This document shows, one piece after another, positions 9,015 through 18,498 of a DNA stretch of 64,000 bases; the stretch's first letter is position 1; the number at the start of each line of letters is the position of its first letter. Source of the stretch: Mycobacterium gastri (lineage in GTDB: Bacteria; Actinomycetota; Actinomycetes; Mycobacteriales; Mycobacteriaceae); contig NZ_LQOX01000131.1 in NCBI RefSeq assembly GCF_002102175.1, positions 80,032 to 144,031 of the forward strand, written 5' to 3'. The notes beneath the pieces are model-generated. The model was given only the letters and a program-made list of their open reading frames with translations. It searched no databases and was not told the DNA's origin. Made by a program: the position numbers and the translations under genes.

Positions 9015-9020
9015 CCGCCT

Positions 9021-10769
9021 GTGATCACCCGGATGTCCCAGCTGTTTCTGCGCACCCTGCGTGACGACCCCGCCGACGCCGAAGTGCCCAGCCACAAACT
9101 GCTGATCAGAGCCGGATACGTCCGGCCCGTCGCGCCGGGACTCTACAGCTGGCTGCCGCTGGGGCTGCGGGTACTGCGCAACATCGAGCGGGTGGTCCGC
9201 GAAGAGATGAACGCCATCGGCGGGCAAGAGATCTTGTTTCCCGCGCTGCTGCCGCGAGCGCCCTACGAGACCACGAACCGGTGGACCGAATACGGCGACA
9301 GTGTTTTCCGGCTGCAGGACCGCCGCGGCAATGACTACTTGCTCGGGCCGACACACGAGGAGCTTTTCACCCTGACCGTGAAGGGCGAATACAACTCCTA
9401 CAAAGACTTTCCGCTGGTCCTGTATCAAATTCAGAACAAATACCGCGACGAAGCCCGCCCGCGCGCCGGCATCCTGCGGGTCCGGGAATTTGTGATGAAG
9501 GACTCCTACTCCTTCGACATCGACAGCGCCGGCCTGAAGGCTGCCTACCACGCACACCGGGAGGCCTACCAGCGCATTTTCGAACGTCTAAGGGTGCGCT
9601 ACGTCATCGTCTCGGCGGTCTCCGGCGCCATGGGCGGCAGCGCATCTGAAGAGTTCCTGGCCGAAAGCCCGGTCGGTGAGGACACCTTCGTACGGTGCCC
9701 GGAGTCGGGTTATGCCGCCAACGTCGAAGCCGTCATCACCGCGCGCCCGGAGACCCGACCGATCGATGGACAACCCGAAGCGGTGGTCCACGACACCGGT
9801 GACACCCCGACCATCGCCACGCTGGTCGCCTGGGCCAACCAGGCCGACCTGGGCCGCACGGTGACCGCCGCGGACACCCTGAAGAACGTCCTGGTCAAAG
9901 TCCGCCAGCCCGGCAAGGACTGGGAATTGCTGGCCATCGGGATTCCCGGCGACCGGGAGGTCGACGACAAGAGGTTGAGCGCGGCCCTGGAACCGGCCGA
10001 CTACGCCTTGCTCGACGACGACGACTTCGCCGGATACCCGTTCCTGGTCAAGGGCTATATTGGCCCAAAGGCTTTGCGCGCCAACAATGTTCGTTACCTG
10101 GTCGACCCGCGCGTGGTCGACGGCAGCAGCTGGATCACCGGGGCGGACGAACCAGGCCGGCATGTCGTCGGCCTGGTTGCGGGTCGTGATTTCACCGCCG
10201 ACGGCACCATCGAGGCTGCCGAAGTGCGCGAAGGCGATTCCTCTCCGGACGGTGCCGGCTCCCTGGTCGTGGCGCGCGGCATTGAGATCGGCCACATCTT
10301 CCAGCTCGGCCAGAAATACACCGACGCCTTCAGCGCCGACGTGCTCGGCGAAGACGGCAAGCCGGTACGGCTGACCATGGGCTCCTATGGCATCGGGGTG
10401 TCGCGGCTGGTCGCGGTCGTCGCCGAACAGCACCACGACGAGCTGGGTTTGCGCTGGCCACCGTCGATCGCGCCGTTCGACGTTCACCTGGTGATCGCCA
10501 ACAAGGACGCGGAGGCGCGCAGCGGAGCTGTCGCGCTGGCCGCCGAACTGGATCAACTCGGCGTCGAGGTGCTGCTCGACGACCGTCAGGCCTCGCCCGG
10601 CGTCAAGTTCAAGGACGCCGAACTGCTGGGAATGCCCTGGATAGTCGTGGTGGGGCGCGGCTGGGCGGATGGCGTGGTCGAATTGCGGGACCGATTCAGC
10701 GGTCAGACCCGTGAGCTAGCCGTCGGCGCCTCACTGGCCACCGATATCGCGGCAGCCATCAGCGGTTAG
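9021..10769 (+). CDS. proS: Prolyl-tRNA synthetase
   Basis: ProS (582 residues) charges tRNA-Pro. It is the bacterial-type class II enzyme: the catalytic core motifs include KYRDEARPRAGILR (motif 2, about 149-162) and the C-terminal GSYGIGVSRL (motif 3). An inserted editing domain lies between them (about 225-405), and a C-terminal anticodon-binding domain follows. I chose the GTG at 9021 over longer upstream starts because upstream residues come from the duplicated 44-bp repeat and because a -10 lies eight bases ahead. The stop is immediately adjacent to the stop of the convergent gene at 10770. Confidence 0.95.
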   Translation: MITRMSQLFLRTLRDDPADAEVPSHKLLIRAGYVRPVAPGLYSWLPLGLRVLRNIERVVREEMNAIGGQEILFPALLPRAPYETTNRWTEYGDSVFRLQDRRGNDYLLGPTHEELFTLTVKGEYNSYKDFPLVLYQIQNKYRDEARPRAGILRVREFVMKDSYSFDIDSAGLKAAYHAHREAYQRIFERLRVRYVIVSAVSGAMGGSASEEFLAESPVGEDTFVRCPESGYAANVEAVITARPETRPIDGQPEAVVHDTGDTPTIATLVAWANQADLGRTVTAADTLKNVLVKVRQPGKDWELLAIGIPGDREVDDKRLSAALEPADYALLDDDDFAGYPFLVKGYIGPKALRANNVRYLVDPRVVDGSSWITGADEPGRHVVGLVAGRDFTADGTIEAAEVREGDSSPDGAGSLVVARGIEIGHIFQLGQKYTDAFSADVLGEDGKPVRLTMGSYGIGVSRLVAVVAEQHHDELGLRWPPSIAPFDVHLVIANKDAEARSGAVALAAELDQLGVEVLLDDRQASPGVKFKDAELLGMPWIVVVGRGWADGVVELRDRFSGQTRELAVGASLATDIAAAISG

Positions 10770-11258
10770 CTATTCGTTGCCGCCCGGGAACGAGGTGGTG
10801 ATCGGCCAGGCGCCCAGCACCTTGTTCCACCGGGCGGCCATCACCGCGCTCTGGGTCAAAGCCGTCGACGCGAACGCCCGGTCATCGGCAGTCTCGGCAT
10901 GCTCGACGACGGCACGCCACGCCGTCGCGCCGTCGTTCTCCATCCGCGCGGCCAGCCGAGCCGCATCGGCTGGGCTGCCCACGTCACTGGGCAGCTGGTA
11001 GCCGGCGGCGGCTGCCGGCGCGGTGACCTTGCGGGCGGCCAGCATCGCAATGACGTCGTCACGACGTTGGCGATGTTGGTTCAACGCCTCCACCACCAAG
11101 TCGTTGACGCTGGGCGGCGACAGCGCCGACACAATGCCATACCCGTAGATGGTCGCGTGCTCGACGGCGAGGGCGTCGCTCAGCGCCGCGGTATCGGCAT
11201 CTTTGCCGGCGGGCGACCACTTGGGGCTGGCCCCGAAGCTGGGTTCCGACGAGGTCAT
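10770..11258 (-). CDS. Ferritin-like (DUF4439-type) protein, Rv2844 counterpart
   Basis: The 162-residue protein has an alpha-helical, alanine-rich composition with the pattern of a ferritin-like four-helix bundle (ALAVEHATIYGYG near residues 29-41, EALNQHRQRRDD near 57-68). Both match the DUF4439 domain found in Rv2844. Function is unknown. Its ATG overlaps the stop of the upstream lipoprotein gene by ATGA, so the two form one operon. No signal peptide is visible; the lipoprotein may tether it functionally, which is inference. Confidence 0.7.
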   Translation of the reverse strand: MTSSEPSFGASPKWSPAGKDADTAALSDALAVEHATIYGYGIVSALSPPSVNDLVVEALNQHRQRRDDVIAMLAARKVTAPAAAAGYQLPSDVGSPADAARLAARMENDGATAWRAVVEHAETADDRAFASTALTQSAVMAARWNKVLGAWPITTSFPGGNE

Positions 11259-11791
11259 ATCGAGGGTCCCCCGGGCATCAGCGCAACCGTGTAGGACGCG
11301 GTGCAGGAGGCCGCGATGGAGGCGAGCAGCCCCGCGCGGTAGCCCGATACCGAAGCGACCAGGCGATTGGCATCCTCAGCCGACTTGCGCAGCGAATCCA
11401 CCACGTCGGACACCGGCGGTGGCGGTGGCGGGGGTTCGGTGCCCGTGGGGCTGGGGCTGGCGCTCGAGCTACTCGTTTCGCTGGTGGCGGATACCAGCTT
11501 GCCCGCGGCTCGGGCGATCTCGGTGGCCAGGGCCCGGGCATGCGCGCCGCGTTGGCTGGCCACCACCGTCAGCGCGGCAGCGACCTGCGGTGGATTGCCG
11601 ATCGCCGCCGCGGCGGCAGACGCCAGCGCGCTGTCGCGTCGGGCCTGCTCCAAGGGCGCCAGGAGCTCATCGACCGCGGGAGGTTTCGGGGTGGACTCGC
11701 CGCAGGCGGACACGACCACCCCGAGTGCAGCGAGAGCGGCACCGCCGGCGAGCACACCCCGCCTGTTGACGACGGGTACTGCTCTGGGCAC
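11255..11791 (-). CDS. Tat-type lipoprotein, Rv2843 counterpart
   Basis: The 178-residue protein starts with a twin-arginine signal (NRRGVLAGG, R10-R11) and a lipobox ending VVVSAC with C30 as the lipidated cysteine. It is therefore predicted to be a folded lipoprotein exported by Tat and anchored outside the membrane. The mature part is alanine-rich, with ferritin-like helices resembling its operon partner and a serine/proline-rich linker at about residues 105-128. Function is unknown. The reverse-strand pair diverges from rimP. Confidence 0.75.
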   Translation of the reverse strand: MPRAVPVVNRRGVLAGGAALAALGVVVSACGESTPKPPAVDELLAPLEQARRDSALASAAAAAIGNPPQVAAALTVVASQRGAHARALATEIARAAGKLVSATSETSSSSASPSPTGTEPPPPPPPVSDVVDSLRKSAEDANRLVASVSGYRAGLLASIAASCTASYTVALMPGGPSI

Positions 11792-12018
11792 AGCAACATC
11801 CTGCCATCACCGGCGAGTTGGGCACGACAAGGGATGATCACGATCCGGGGAGGTGAAACCTCGACGACCTGATCACCGCGGCATTGGCGATTCCTGGCGT
11901 ATCGTTGGTAGCTGGTTCCCTGTGGATCGCCGATGATTGCGCGCCGGCGGGCCGACGGGAGCCGCGCTGGCAGCGAAATCCGCCAGATGACCGGACAACT
12001 CAAGATGAGGAGCTCGCC

Positions 12019-12552
12019 GTGACCACCGGGCTACCTTCGCAGACACAGGTGATCGAACTACTCGGTGGAATCTTTGCGTGCGCCGGCTATGAGATCGAAG
12101 ACGTGGTCATCGACACCCGCGCCCACCCACCGCGGATCACGGTGGTCGCCGACGGCGACACCGCACTCGACCTGGACACCATCGCCGCCCTGTCGCGCTC
12201 CGCTTCGGGTCTGCTGGACGGTCTGGACACCATCCGCGACAGCTACGTCCTCGAAGTCAGCTCGCCCGGCGTCGAACGCCCGCTGACCAGCGAAAAGCAC
12301 TTCCGCCGCGCCCGCGGTCGCAAGGTCGAACTCACATTGTCCGACGGATCCCGGCTTACCGGCCGGGTCGGAGAGCTGACCGGCGACACCATGGCGCTGG
12401 TGGTCCGGCAGGGCCAGGACTGGGCGGTGCGCCAGATTCCACTGGCGGACGTCCTGAAAGCTGTTGTCCAAGTAGAGTTTTCACCGCCGGCCCGAGCCGA
12501 GCTCGAGTTGGCGACGGCGGGTGGGGCCGCTGGTACGGAGGCCGAATCATGA
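12019..12552 (+). CDS. rimP: Ribosome maturation factor RimP
   Basis: RimP (177 residues) is needed for 30S subunit maturation. The visible family signature is YVLEVSSPGVERPLTSEKHF (about 76-95), following an N-terminal alpha/beta domain, with the SH3-like C-terminal domain after it. The GTG at 12019 has GAGGAG about 7 nt upstream and removes a poorly conserved N-terminal extension. The stop overlaps the nusA ATG (ATGA), the usual rimP-nusA-infB arrangement. Confidence 0.93.
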   Translation: MTTGLPSQTQVIELLGGIFACAGYEIEDVVIDTRAHPPRITVVADGDTALDLDTIAALSRSASGLLDGLDTIRDSYVLEVSSPGVERPLTSEKHFRRARGRKVELTLSDGSRLTGRVGELTGDTMALVVRQGQDWAVRQIPLADVLKAVVQVEFSPPARAELELATAGGAAGTEAES

Positions 12553-13592
12553 ACATCGACATGGCCGCGCTGCATGCGATCGAGCTCGACCGGGGCATCT
12601 CGGTCAACGAATTGCTCGAAACCATCAAATCCGCGCTGCTCAGCGCCTATCGGCACACCCAGGGTCACCAGACCGACGCTCGCATTGAGATCGACCGTAA
12701 GAGCGGCGTCGTCCGGGTGATCGCCCGTGAGCTGGATGATGAGGGAAACCTCATCAGCGAATGGGATGACACCCCGGAGGGTTTTGGCCGCATCGCGGCA
12801 ACGACGGCTCGTCAGGTGATGTTGCAGCGATTCCGCGACGCCGAGAACGAGCGGACATACGGCGAGTTCTCGACCCGGGAGGGTGAGATCGTCGCGGGCG
12901 TGATCCAGCGCGACAGCAGGGCCAACGCCCGCGGTCTGGTGGTCGTCCGGATGGGAAGCGAGACCAAGGCCTCCGAGGGTGTGATCCCCGCCGCCGAACA
13001 AGTCCCCGGCGAGAGTTACGAACACGGCAACCGGCTGCGTTGCTACGTGGTTGGTGTGAGCCGTGGTGCCCGCGAACCGCTGATCACGTTGTCGCGCACG
13101 CACCCGAACCTGGTGCGCAAGCTGTTCTCGCTGGAAGTTCCCGAGATAGCCGACGGGTCGGTGGAGATTGTTGCGGTGGCGCGGGAGGCCGGTCATCGGT
13201 CCAAGATCGCGGTGCGGTCGAACGTCCCGGGGCTCAACGCCAAAGGCGCCTGCATCGGCCCGATGGGTCAGCGGGTGCGCAACGTGATGAGCGAACTGTC
13301 CGGCGAGAAGATCGACATCATCGACTACGACGAGGATCCCGCGCGTTTCGTGGCCAACGCGTTGTCGCCCGCGAAGGTGGTGTCGGTGTCGGTGATCGAC
13401 CAGAATGCCCGGGCCGCCCGCGTGGTGGTGCCCGATTTCCAGTTGTCGCTGGCCATTGGTAAGGAGGGGCAGAATGCGCGGCTGGCCGCTCGGCTCACCG
13501 GATGGCGCATCGACATCCGCGGCGATTCACCGGCGCACCCGGCGGGTCATCCTGAGCAGGGCGCCAGCCGCGGAATGGCACACGACCGCTAG
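12549..13592 (+). CDS. nusA: Transcription termination/antitermination factor NusA
   Basis: NusA (347 residues, the short actinobacterial form lacking C-terminal acidic repeats) binds RNA polymerase and nascent RNA at pauses and at rRNA antitermination sites. The N-terminal polymerase-binding domain covers about residues 1-105, the S1 domain about 110-180, and two KH domains follow. The first includes CIGPMGQRVRNV (about 235-246) and the second LAIGKEGQNARLAARL. It overlaps rimP by four bases. Confidence 0.95.
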   Translation: MNIDMAALHAIELDRGISVNELLETIKSALLSAYRHTQGHQTDARIEIDRKSGVVRVIARELDDEGNLISEWDDTPEGFGRIAATTARQVMLQRFRDAENERTYGEFSTREGEIVAGVIQRDSRANARGLVVVRMGSETKASEGVIPAAEQVPGESYEHGNRLRCYVVGVSRGAREPLITLSRTHPNLVRKLFSLEVPEIADGSVEIVAVAREAGHRSKIAVRSNVPGLNAKGACIGPMGQRVRNVMSELSGEKIDIIDYDEDPARFVANALSPAKVVSVSVIDQNARAARVVVPDFQLSLAIGKEGQNARLAARLTGWRIDIRGDSPAHPAGHPEQGASRGMAHDR

Positions 13593-13653
13593 CGGTCGGC
13601 GTCAGAACCATAACGCCATCCCCGGGTGGTTCTGGCGGCCGGTTCGGTGACGC

Positions 13654-13659
13654 TAGACT
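13654..13659 (+). promoter_or_regulatory. Candidate -10 element before ylxR
   Basis: TAGACT ends five bases before the GTG at 13665 and no Shine-Dalgarno intervenes. It would give a leaderless transcript that also feeds infB. Confidence 0.45.
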
Positions 13660-13664
13660 GAGCC

Positions 13665-14012
13665 GTGATCCAGCGCGAGCCTTCGGTGGCGGCGCACAGA
13701 TGCTCCGACAGTCCCTGTGGACCGGTGCGGACGTGCGTCGGGTGCCGGAAGCGAGAGTTGGCCGTCGAACTGCTTCGAGTGGTGGCTGAGTCGACCGGGA
13801 ACGGCAACTACGCCGTGATCGTTGACTCAAACAGAAGGCTGCCGGGGCGGGGTGCATGGCTGCATCCCGAACCACGGTGCCTACAACAAGCAATTCGGCG
13901 GAGGGCTTTCACCAGAGCGCTGCGCATCACCGGTTCACCGGATACCTCAGCGGTGGTCGAACACATCGGTGGGTTTCCCACTGAGCAACAGAACAGGCAG
14001 CAACGAACATGA
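13665..14012 (+). CDS. YlxR-family (DUF448) RNA-binding protein
   Basis: The 115-residue protein, counterpart of Rv2840c, has the YlxR signature RTCVGCRKR (about 24-32), a CxxC-containing loop, and GRGAWLHPEPRC further on. YlxR proteins bind RNA or act as nucleoid-associated regulators and are almost always encoded between nusA and infB, as here. The first about 20 residues from the GTG are not conserved family sequence. The leaderless -10 supports this start. Confidence 0.85.
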   Translation: MIQREPSVAAHRCSDSPCGPVRTCVGCRKRELAVELLRVVAESTGNGNYAVIVDSNRRLPGRGAWLHPEPRCLQQAIRRRAFTRALRITGSPDTSAVVEHIGGFPTEQQNRQQRT

Positions 14013-14030
14013 GCACACCGTGAAGTCCCG

Positions 14031-14045
14031 ATGACAATGTGTCAT
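14031..14045. promoter_or_regulatory. Perfect 15-bp inverted repeat before infB
   Basis: ATGACA-ATG-TGTCAT forms a perfect dyad with 6-bp arms in the 88-bp gap between ylxR and infB. It could be a protein-binding operator for infB. No regulator is identified. Confidence 0.35.
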
Positions 14046-14100
14046 AGCTAAACCCGAGGCGCGGCCTACAACTGTCGTCGCCTCATAGACAGGAGATGTA

Positions 14101-16941
14101 GTGGCAGGTAAGGCCCGCGTACACGAGTTGGCCAAGGAACTCGGTGTTACCAGCAAGGAAGTGCTCGCCCGACTGAGTGAACAGGGCGAATTCGTCAAAT
14201 CGGCATCGTCGACAGTTGAGGCGCCCGTCGCCCGCCGGCTGCGTGAATCGTTCGGTGGCGCCAAACCGGCCGCCGGCAAGGCTCCCGTCAAGGGCCCGGA
14301 GAAAGGCCCGGATCGTGCCGCCGCCAAAGCCGCGGTACCGGTGCCCGGCGCGGATGGCGGCAAAGCCGCGGACCAGTCCCTTGACCAAGCCCTCGACAAG
14401 GCGATTGCCAAGGCGGCCGGCAACGGCGCACCGACAGCCGTCGCGCCCGATAGGGCCGCCGACTCGGGCAAGACGGGAACTTCGCCCACCGGAGCCACCC
14501 CCCGCCCGTCGGCAGCCACCGCACCTCCGGCACCTCCGAAGGCGCCGCAACCCGGACAGCCGGCGGCGCCGCCGTCGGGCCAGCCGCCCAGCTCTCCGGC
14601 GCCCCACCCCGGCATGGCTCCTGGGTCGCGTCCCGGACCGGCGCCCAAGCCCGGGATTCGGACCCCGCGCGTCGGCAACAACCCGTTCTCCTCGGCGCAG
14701 CCGGCCGACCGGCCCATTCCGCGTCCGCCGGCGCCGCGCCCCGGGGCGCCGCGTCCGGGGGCACCGCGCGCGGGCGCCTCGCCCGGCAGCATGCCGCCAC
14801 GTCCCGGCGGCGCGGCCGGTGGGCCACGCCCGCCACGTACCGGCGCGCCGCGACCCGGCGGCGGCCGGCCCGGCGGCCCGGGTGGCCGTTCGGATGGCGG
14901 CGGCGGTAATTACCGCGGCGGCGGCGGTGGCGTGGGTGCCGCGCCCGGGACCGGATTCCGCGGCCGTCCCGGCGGTGGTGGCGGCGGTCCCGGCGGCGGT
15001 GGCCGTCCCGGCCAGCGCGGCGGCGCGGCCGGCGCGTTCGGCCGTCCGGGCGGCGCACCCCGGCGCGGCCGCAAGTCCAAGCGGCAGAAGCGCCAGGAAT
15101 ACGACTCGATGCAGGCCCCGGTCGTCGGCGGCGTGCGGTTGCCGCACGGCAACGGCGAGACGATCCGGCTGGCCCGCGGTGCCTCCCTGTCCGACTTTGC
15201 CGAGAAGATCGACGCCAACCCGGCCGCGCTGGTGCAGGCGCTGTTCAACCTCGGCGAGATGGTGACCGCCACCCAGTCGGTCGGCGACGAGACCCTCGAG
15301 CTGCTGGGCAGCGAGATGAACTACAACGTCCAGGTGGTCAGCCCCGAGGACGAGGACCGCGAGCTGCTGGAGTCGTTTGACCTCTCCTACGGCGAGGACA
15401 GCGGAGACGAGGCCGATCTGCAGACCCGTCCGCCGGTCGTGACCGTGATGGGCCACGTCGACCACGGTAAGACTCGGCTGCTGGACACCATCCGTAAGGC
15501 CAACGTCCGGGAGGGCGAGGCCGGCGGCATCACCCAGCACATCGGTGCCTACCAGGTGGGTGTCGACCTCGACGGCAGCGAGCGGCTGATCACCTTCATC
15601 GACACCCCGGGTCACGAGGCGTTCACCGCCATGCGTGCCCGTGGCGCCAAAGCCACCGACATCGCCATTCTGGTGGTCGCGGCCGACGACGGCGTGATGC
15701 CGCAGACGGTCGAGGCGATCAACCACGCGCAGGCCGCCGACGTGCCGATCGTGGTGGCGGTCAACAAGATCGACAAGGAGGGCGCCGACCCGGCCAAGAT
15801 CCGGGCCCAGCTCACCGAGTACGGCCTGGTGGCCGAGGACTTCGGCGGCGACACCATGTTCGTCGACATCTCGGCCAAGAACGGCACCAACATCGACCAG
15901 CTGTTGGAAGCGGTGCTGTTGACCGCCGACGCCGCACTGGACCTGCGGGCCAACCCCGACATGGAGGCTCAGGGTGTGGCCATCGAGGCGCACCTGGACC
16001 GCGGCCGCGGGCCGGTAGCCACCGTGCTGGTGCAGCGCGGCACGCTGCAGGTCGGCGACTCGGTGGTCGCCGGCGACGCCTACGGTCGGGTCCGCCGGAT
16101 GGTGGACGAACACGGCGACGACATCGAGGCGGCATTGCCGTCGCGTCCCGTCCAGGTCATCGGCTTTACCTCGGTGCCCGGGGCCGGTGACAACTTCCTC
16201 GTCGTCGACGAGGACCGGATCGCGCGCCAGATCGCCGACCGGCGCAGCGCCCGCAAGCGCAACGCCATGGCGGCGCGCAGCCGTAAGCGGATCAGCCTGG
16301 AGGACCTGGACTCGGCACTGAAGGAGACCAGCCAGCTCAACCTCATCCTCAAGGGCGACAACGCCGGTACCGTCGAGGCGCTGGAAGAGGCCCTGATGGG
16401 TATCCAGGTGGACGACGAGGTGGCACTGCGAGTCATCGATCGCGGCGTCGGCGGCATCACCGAGACCAACGTCAACCTGGCGTCGGCCTCTGATGCGATC
16501 ATCATCGGGTTCAATGTGCGCGCCGAGGGCAAGGCCACCGAGCTGGCCAACCGCGAAGGTGTCGAGATCCGCTACTACTCGGTCATTTACCAGGCGATCG
16601 ACGAGATCGAGCAGGCGCTGCGCGGCATGCTCAAGCCGATCTACGAAGAGGTCGAGCTGGGTCGTGCCGAGATCCGCGCGTTGTTCCGGTCCTCGAAGGT
16701 CGGCCTGATCGCCGGTTGCATGATCACTTCGGGTGTGGTGCGCCGCAACGCCAAGGCCCGACTGTTGCGGGACAACATCGTGGTCGCCGAGAACCTCTCG
16801 ATCCACTCGCTGCGGCGGGAAAAGGACGACGTGACCGAGGTCCGCGAGGGCTTCGAGTGCGGTTTGACGCTGGGCTACTCCGACATCAAGGAGGGCGACG
16901 TCATCGAGTCCTACGAGCTGGTTCAAAAGGAACGCTCGTGA
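14101..16941 (+). CDS. infB: Translation initiation factor IF-2
   Basis: IF-2 (946 residues) is the GTPase that places initiator fMet-tRNA on the 30S subunit. After the N-terminal IF2N helix domain there is a very long low-complexity Pro/Ala/Gly/Arg-rich stretch (about 60-330), typical of actinobacterial IF-2. The G domain starts with G1 GHVDHGKT at 451-458, followed by DTPGHEAF (G3) and NKID (G4). Domains II, C1 and C2 follow. The GTG start at 14101 has AGGAGAT just upstream. The long antisense frame over the G-rich part is an artefact of composition. Confidence 0.96.
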   Translation: MAGKARVHELAKELGVTSKEVLARLSEQGEFVKSASSTVEAPVARRLRESFGGAKPAAGKAPVKGPEKGPDRAAAKAAVPVPGADGGKAADQSLDQALDKAIAKAAGNGAPTAVAPDRAADSGKTGTSPTGATPRPSAATAPPAPPKAPQPGQPAAPPSGQPPSSPAPHPGMAPGSRPGPAPKPGIRTPRVGNNPFSSAQPADRPIPRPPAPRPGAPRPGAPRAGASPGSMPPRPGGAAGGPRPPRTGAPRPGGGRPGGPGGRSDGGGGNYRGGGGGVGAAPGTGFRGRPGGGGGGPGGGGRPGQRGGAAGAFGRPGGAPRRGRKSKRQKRQEYDSMQAPVVGGVRLPHGNGETIRLARGASLSDFAEKIDANPAALVQALFNLGEMVTATQSVGDETLELLGSEMNYNVQVVSPEDEDRELLESFDLSYGEDSGDEADLQTRPPVVTVMGHVDHGKTRLLDTIRKANVREGEAGGITQHIGAYQVGVDLDGSERLITFIDTPGHEAFTAMRARGAKATDIAILVVAADDGVMPQTVEAINHAQAADVPIVVAVNKIDKEGADPAKIRAQLTEYGLVAEDFGGDTMFVDISAKNGTNIDQLLEAVLLTADAALDLRANPDMEAQGVAIEAHLDRGRGPVATVLVQRGTLQVGDSVVAGDAYGRVRRMVDEHGDDIEAALPSRPVQVIGFTSVPGAGDNFLVVDEDRIARQIADRRSARKRNAMAARSRKRISLEDLDSALKETSQLNLILKGDNAGTVEALEEALMGIQVDDEVALRVIDRGVGGITETNVNLASASDAIIIGFNVRAEGKATELANREGVEIRYYSVIYQAIDEIEQALRGMLKPIYEEVELGRAEIRALFRSSKVGLIAGCMITSGVVRRNAKARLLRDNIVVAENLSIHSLRREKDDVTEVREGFECGLTLGYSDIKEGDVIESYELVQKERS

Positions 16942-17006
16942 CCGCCGCCGACGATGCAGAGCGGAGCGATGCGGAGGAGGCGGTGCAATCGTGATGGGAC
17001 GTGCGG

Positions 17007-17504
17007 ATGGCTGACCCGGCACGGGCACGCCGACTGGCCAAACGGATCACCACCATCGTCGCGTCGGCGATCGAGTACGAGATCAAGGATCCGGGACTTG
17101 TCGGGGTGACCATCACCGACGCCAGGGTGACCGCCGACCTGCACGACGCGACCGTGTACTACACGGTGATGGGCCCCACGCTTGACGACGAGCCGGACTA
17201 CGCTGCCGCGGCCGCCGCGCTGGACCGGGCCAAGGGTGTGCTGCGCACCAAGGTCGGAGCCGGTACCGGGGTGCGTTTCACGCCGACCTTGACGTTTACC
17301 CGGGACACCACCTCCGACACGGTGCATCGGATGGAGGAGTTGTTGGCGCGCGCCCGCGCCGCCGACGCCGACTTGGCGCGGGTTCGGCAGGGCGCCAAGC
17401 CGGCCGGCGACGCCGACCCGTACCGTGATGGAGGGGCTTCCGGGGGACTTAGCGATCGGATCGAGGCTGGGGACACCGGTGACCACGACCGATCGAGAGA
17501 CTGA
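17007..17504 (+). CDS. rbfA: Ribosome-binding factor A
   Basis: RbfA (165 residues) is a KH-fold 30S maturation factor. The family pattern ARRLAKRITTIVASAIEYEIKD appears at the N-terminus in two adjoining pieces, followed by VTITDARVTADLHDATVYYTV and LTFTRDTT. I prefer the ATG at 17007 (MADPARARRLA); a GTG six bases upstream is possible. A purine-rich GGAGGAGG lies at 16973-16981, somewhat far away. The C-terminal about 40 residues are Gly/Asp-rich and overlap the start of nrnA by 26 bp. Confidence 0.92.
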   Translation: MADPARARRLAKRITTIVASAIEYEIKDPGLVGVTITDARVTADLHDATVYYTVMGPTLDDEPDYAAAAAALDRAKGVLRTKVGAGTGVRFTPTLTFTRDTTSDTVHRMEELLARARAADADLARVRQGAKPAGDADPYRDGGASGGLSDRIEAGDTGDHDRSRD

Positions 17505-18492
17505 GCTGGCCGAGGTGCCGAGCTGCCCGGGGGCGCGTGTCGATGCCCTCGGCGCCGTCGAGTTGCTGTCGGCCGCCGCCAGCGTTGCGGTGATTGCCCA
17601 CGTTCATCCCGACGCGGACGCCATCGGCGCCGGATTGGCGCTGGCCTTGGTGTTGGACAAGTGCGGGAAGCAGGTCGAGGTGAGTTTCGGCGCGCCGGCG
17701 ACACTGCCGGAGTCGCTGGCGTCCTTGCCCGGGTGCCACTTGCTGGTGAGCCCGGATGCGATGCGTCGCGATGTCGATTTGGCCGTGACCGTGGACGTCC
17801 CGAGTGTCCGGCGGCTCGGCGGGCTGAGTGACCTGGCCGGTCCCGGCCGGGATGTGCTGGTGATTGACCACCACGCTTCCAACGATGCGTTCGGCACCGC
17901 GAACTTCATCGACTTGTCGGCAGACTCCACCACGATGATGATCGCCGACCTTCTCGACGCCTGGGGCAAGCCGATAGACGTGGACGTCGCTCATTGCATT
18001 TACGCCGGATTGACCACGGACACCGGGTCGTTTCGGTGGGCCAGTGCGCGCGGCTATCGACTGGCGGCGCGCCTGGTCGAGATCGGCGTCGACAATGCGG
18101 CCGTTAGCCGGACTTTGATGGACACCCATCCGTTCGAGTGGTTGCCGATGCTGTCGCGGGTGCTGGGCTCGGCGCAACTGGTGCCCGGAGCGGTCGATGG
18201 CCGGGGGCTGGTCTACGTGGTCGTCGACAACCGGGAATTCCTCCGGGCGCGTCAGGAAGAAGTAGAGAGCATCGTCGACATCGTGCGCACCACTGACCAC
18301 GCCGAGGTGGCGGCGGTGTTGAAGGAGGTCGAACCACGACAGTGGTCTGTGTCGATGCGGGCCAAGAAGGACATCGACTTGACGTCTGTCGCCGCGCGGT
18401 TCGGAGGCGGTGGCCACCGGCTGGCAGCCGGCTATTCGACCAGCGGCTCGATCGACGATGTTGTGGCGTCACTGCTCGCGGCTCTGGACTAA
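17479..18492 (+). CDS. nrnA: DHH/DHHA1 phosphoesterase (NrnA-like oligoribonuclease / pAp phosphatase)
   Basis: The 337-residue protein corresponds to Rv2837c, which degrades short oligoribonucleotides, pAp and cyclic dinucleotide products. Metal-binding motifs are HVHPDADAIGA near residue 38, D130-H131-H132 (VIDHHASND) and YAGLTTDTGSFRW. The C-terminal DHHA1 domain ends with FGGGGHRLAAGY. The GTG at 17479 matches the family length; the longer open frame would overlap rbfA by 80 bp. In the operon with rbfA it probably links ribosome maturation to RNA turnover. Confidence 0.9.
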   Translation: MTTTDRETELAEVPSCPGARVDALGAVELLSAAASVAVIAHVHPDADAIGAGLALALVLDKCGKQVEVSFGAPATLPESLASLPGCHLLVSPDAMRRDVDLAVTVDVPSVRRLGGLSDLAGPGRDVLVIDHHASNDAFGTANFIDLSADSTTMMIADLLDAWGKPIDVDVAHCIYAGLTTDTGSFRWASARGYRLAARLVEIGVDNAAVSRTLMDTHPFEWLPMLSRVLGSAQLVPGAVDGRGLVYVVVDNREFLRARQEEVESIVDIVRTTDHAEVAAVLKEVEPRQWSVSMRAKKDIDLTSVAARFGGGGHRLAAGYSTSGSIDDVVASLLAALD

Positions 18493-18498
18493 GCGTCG

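Noticed and set aside
14083..17028. 981-codon antisense frame over infB
   Set aside because: Arises from the GC-skewed low-complexity part of infB and lacks any family pattern.
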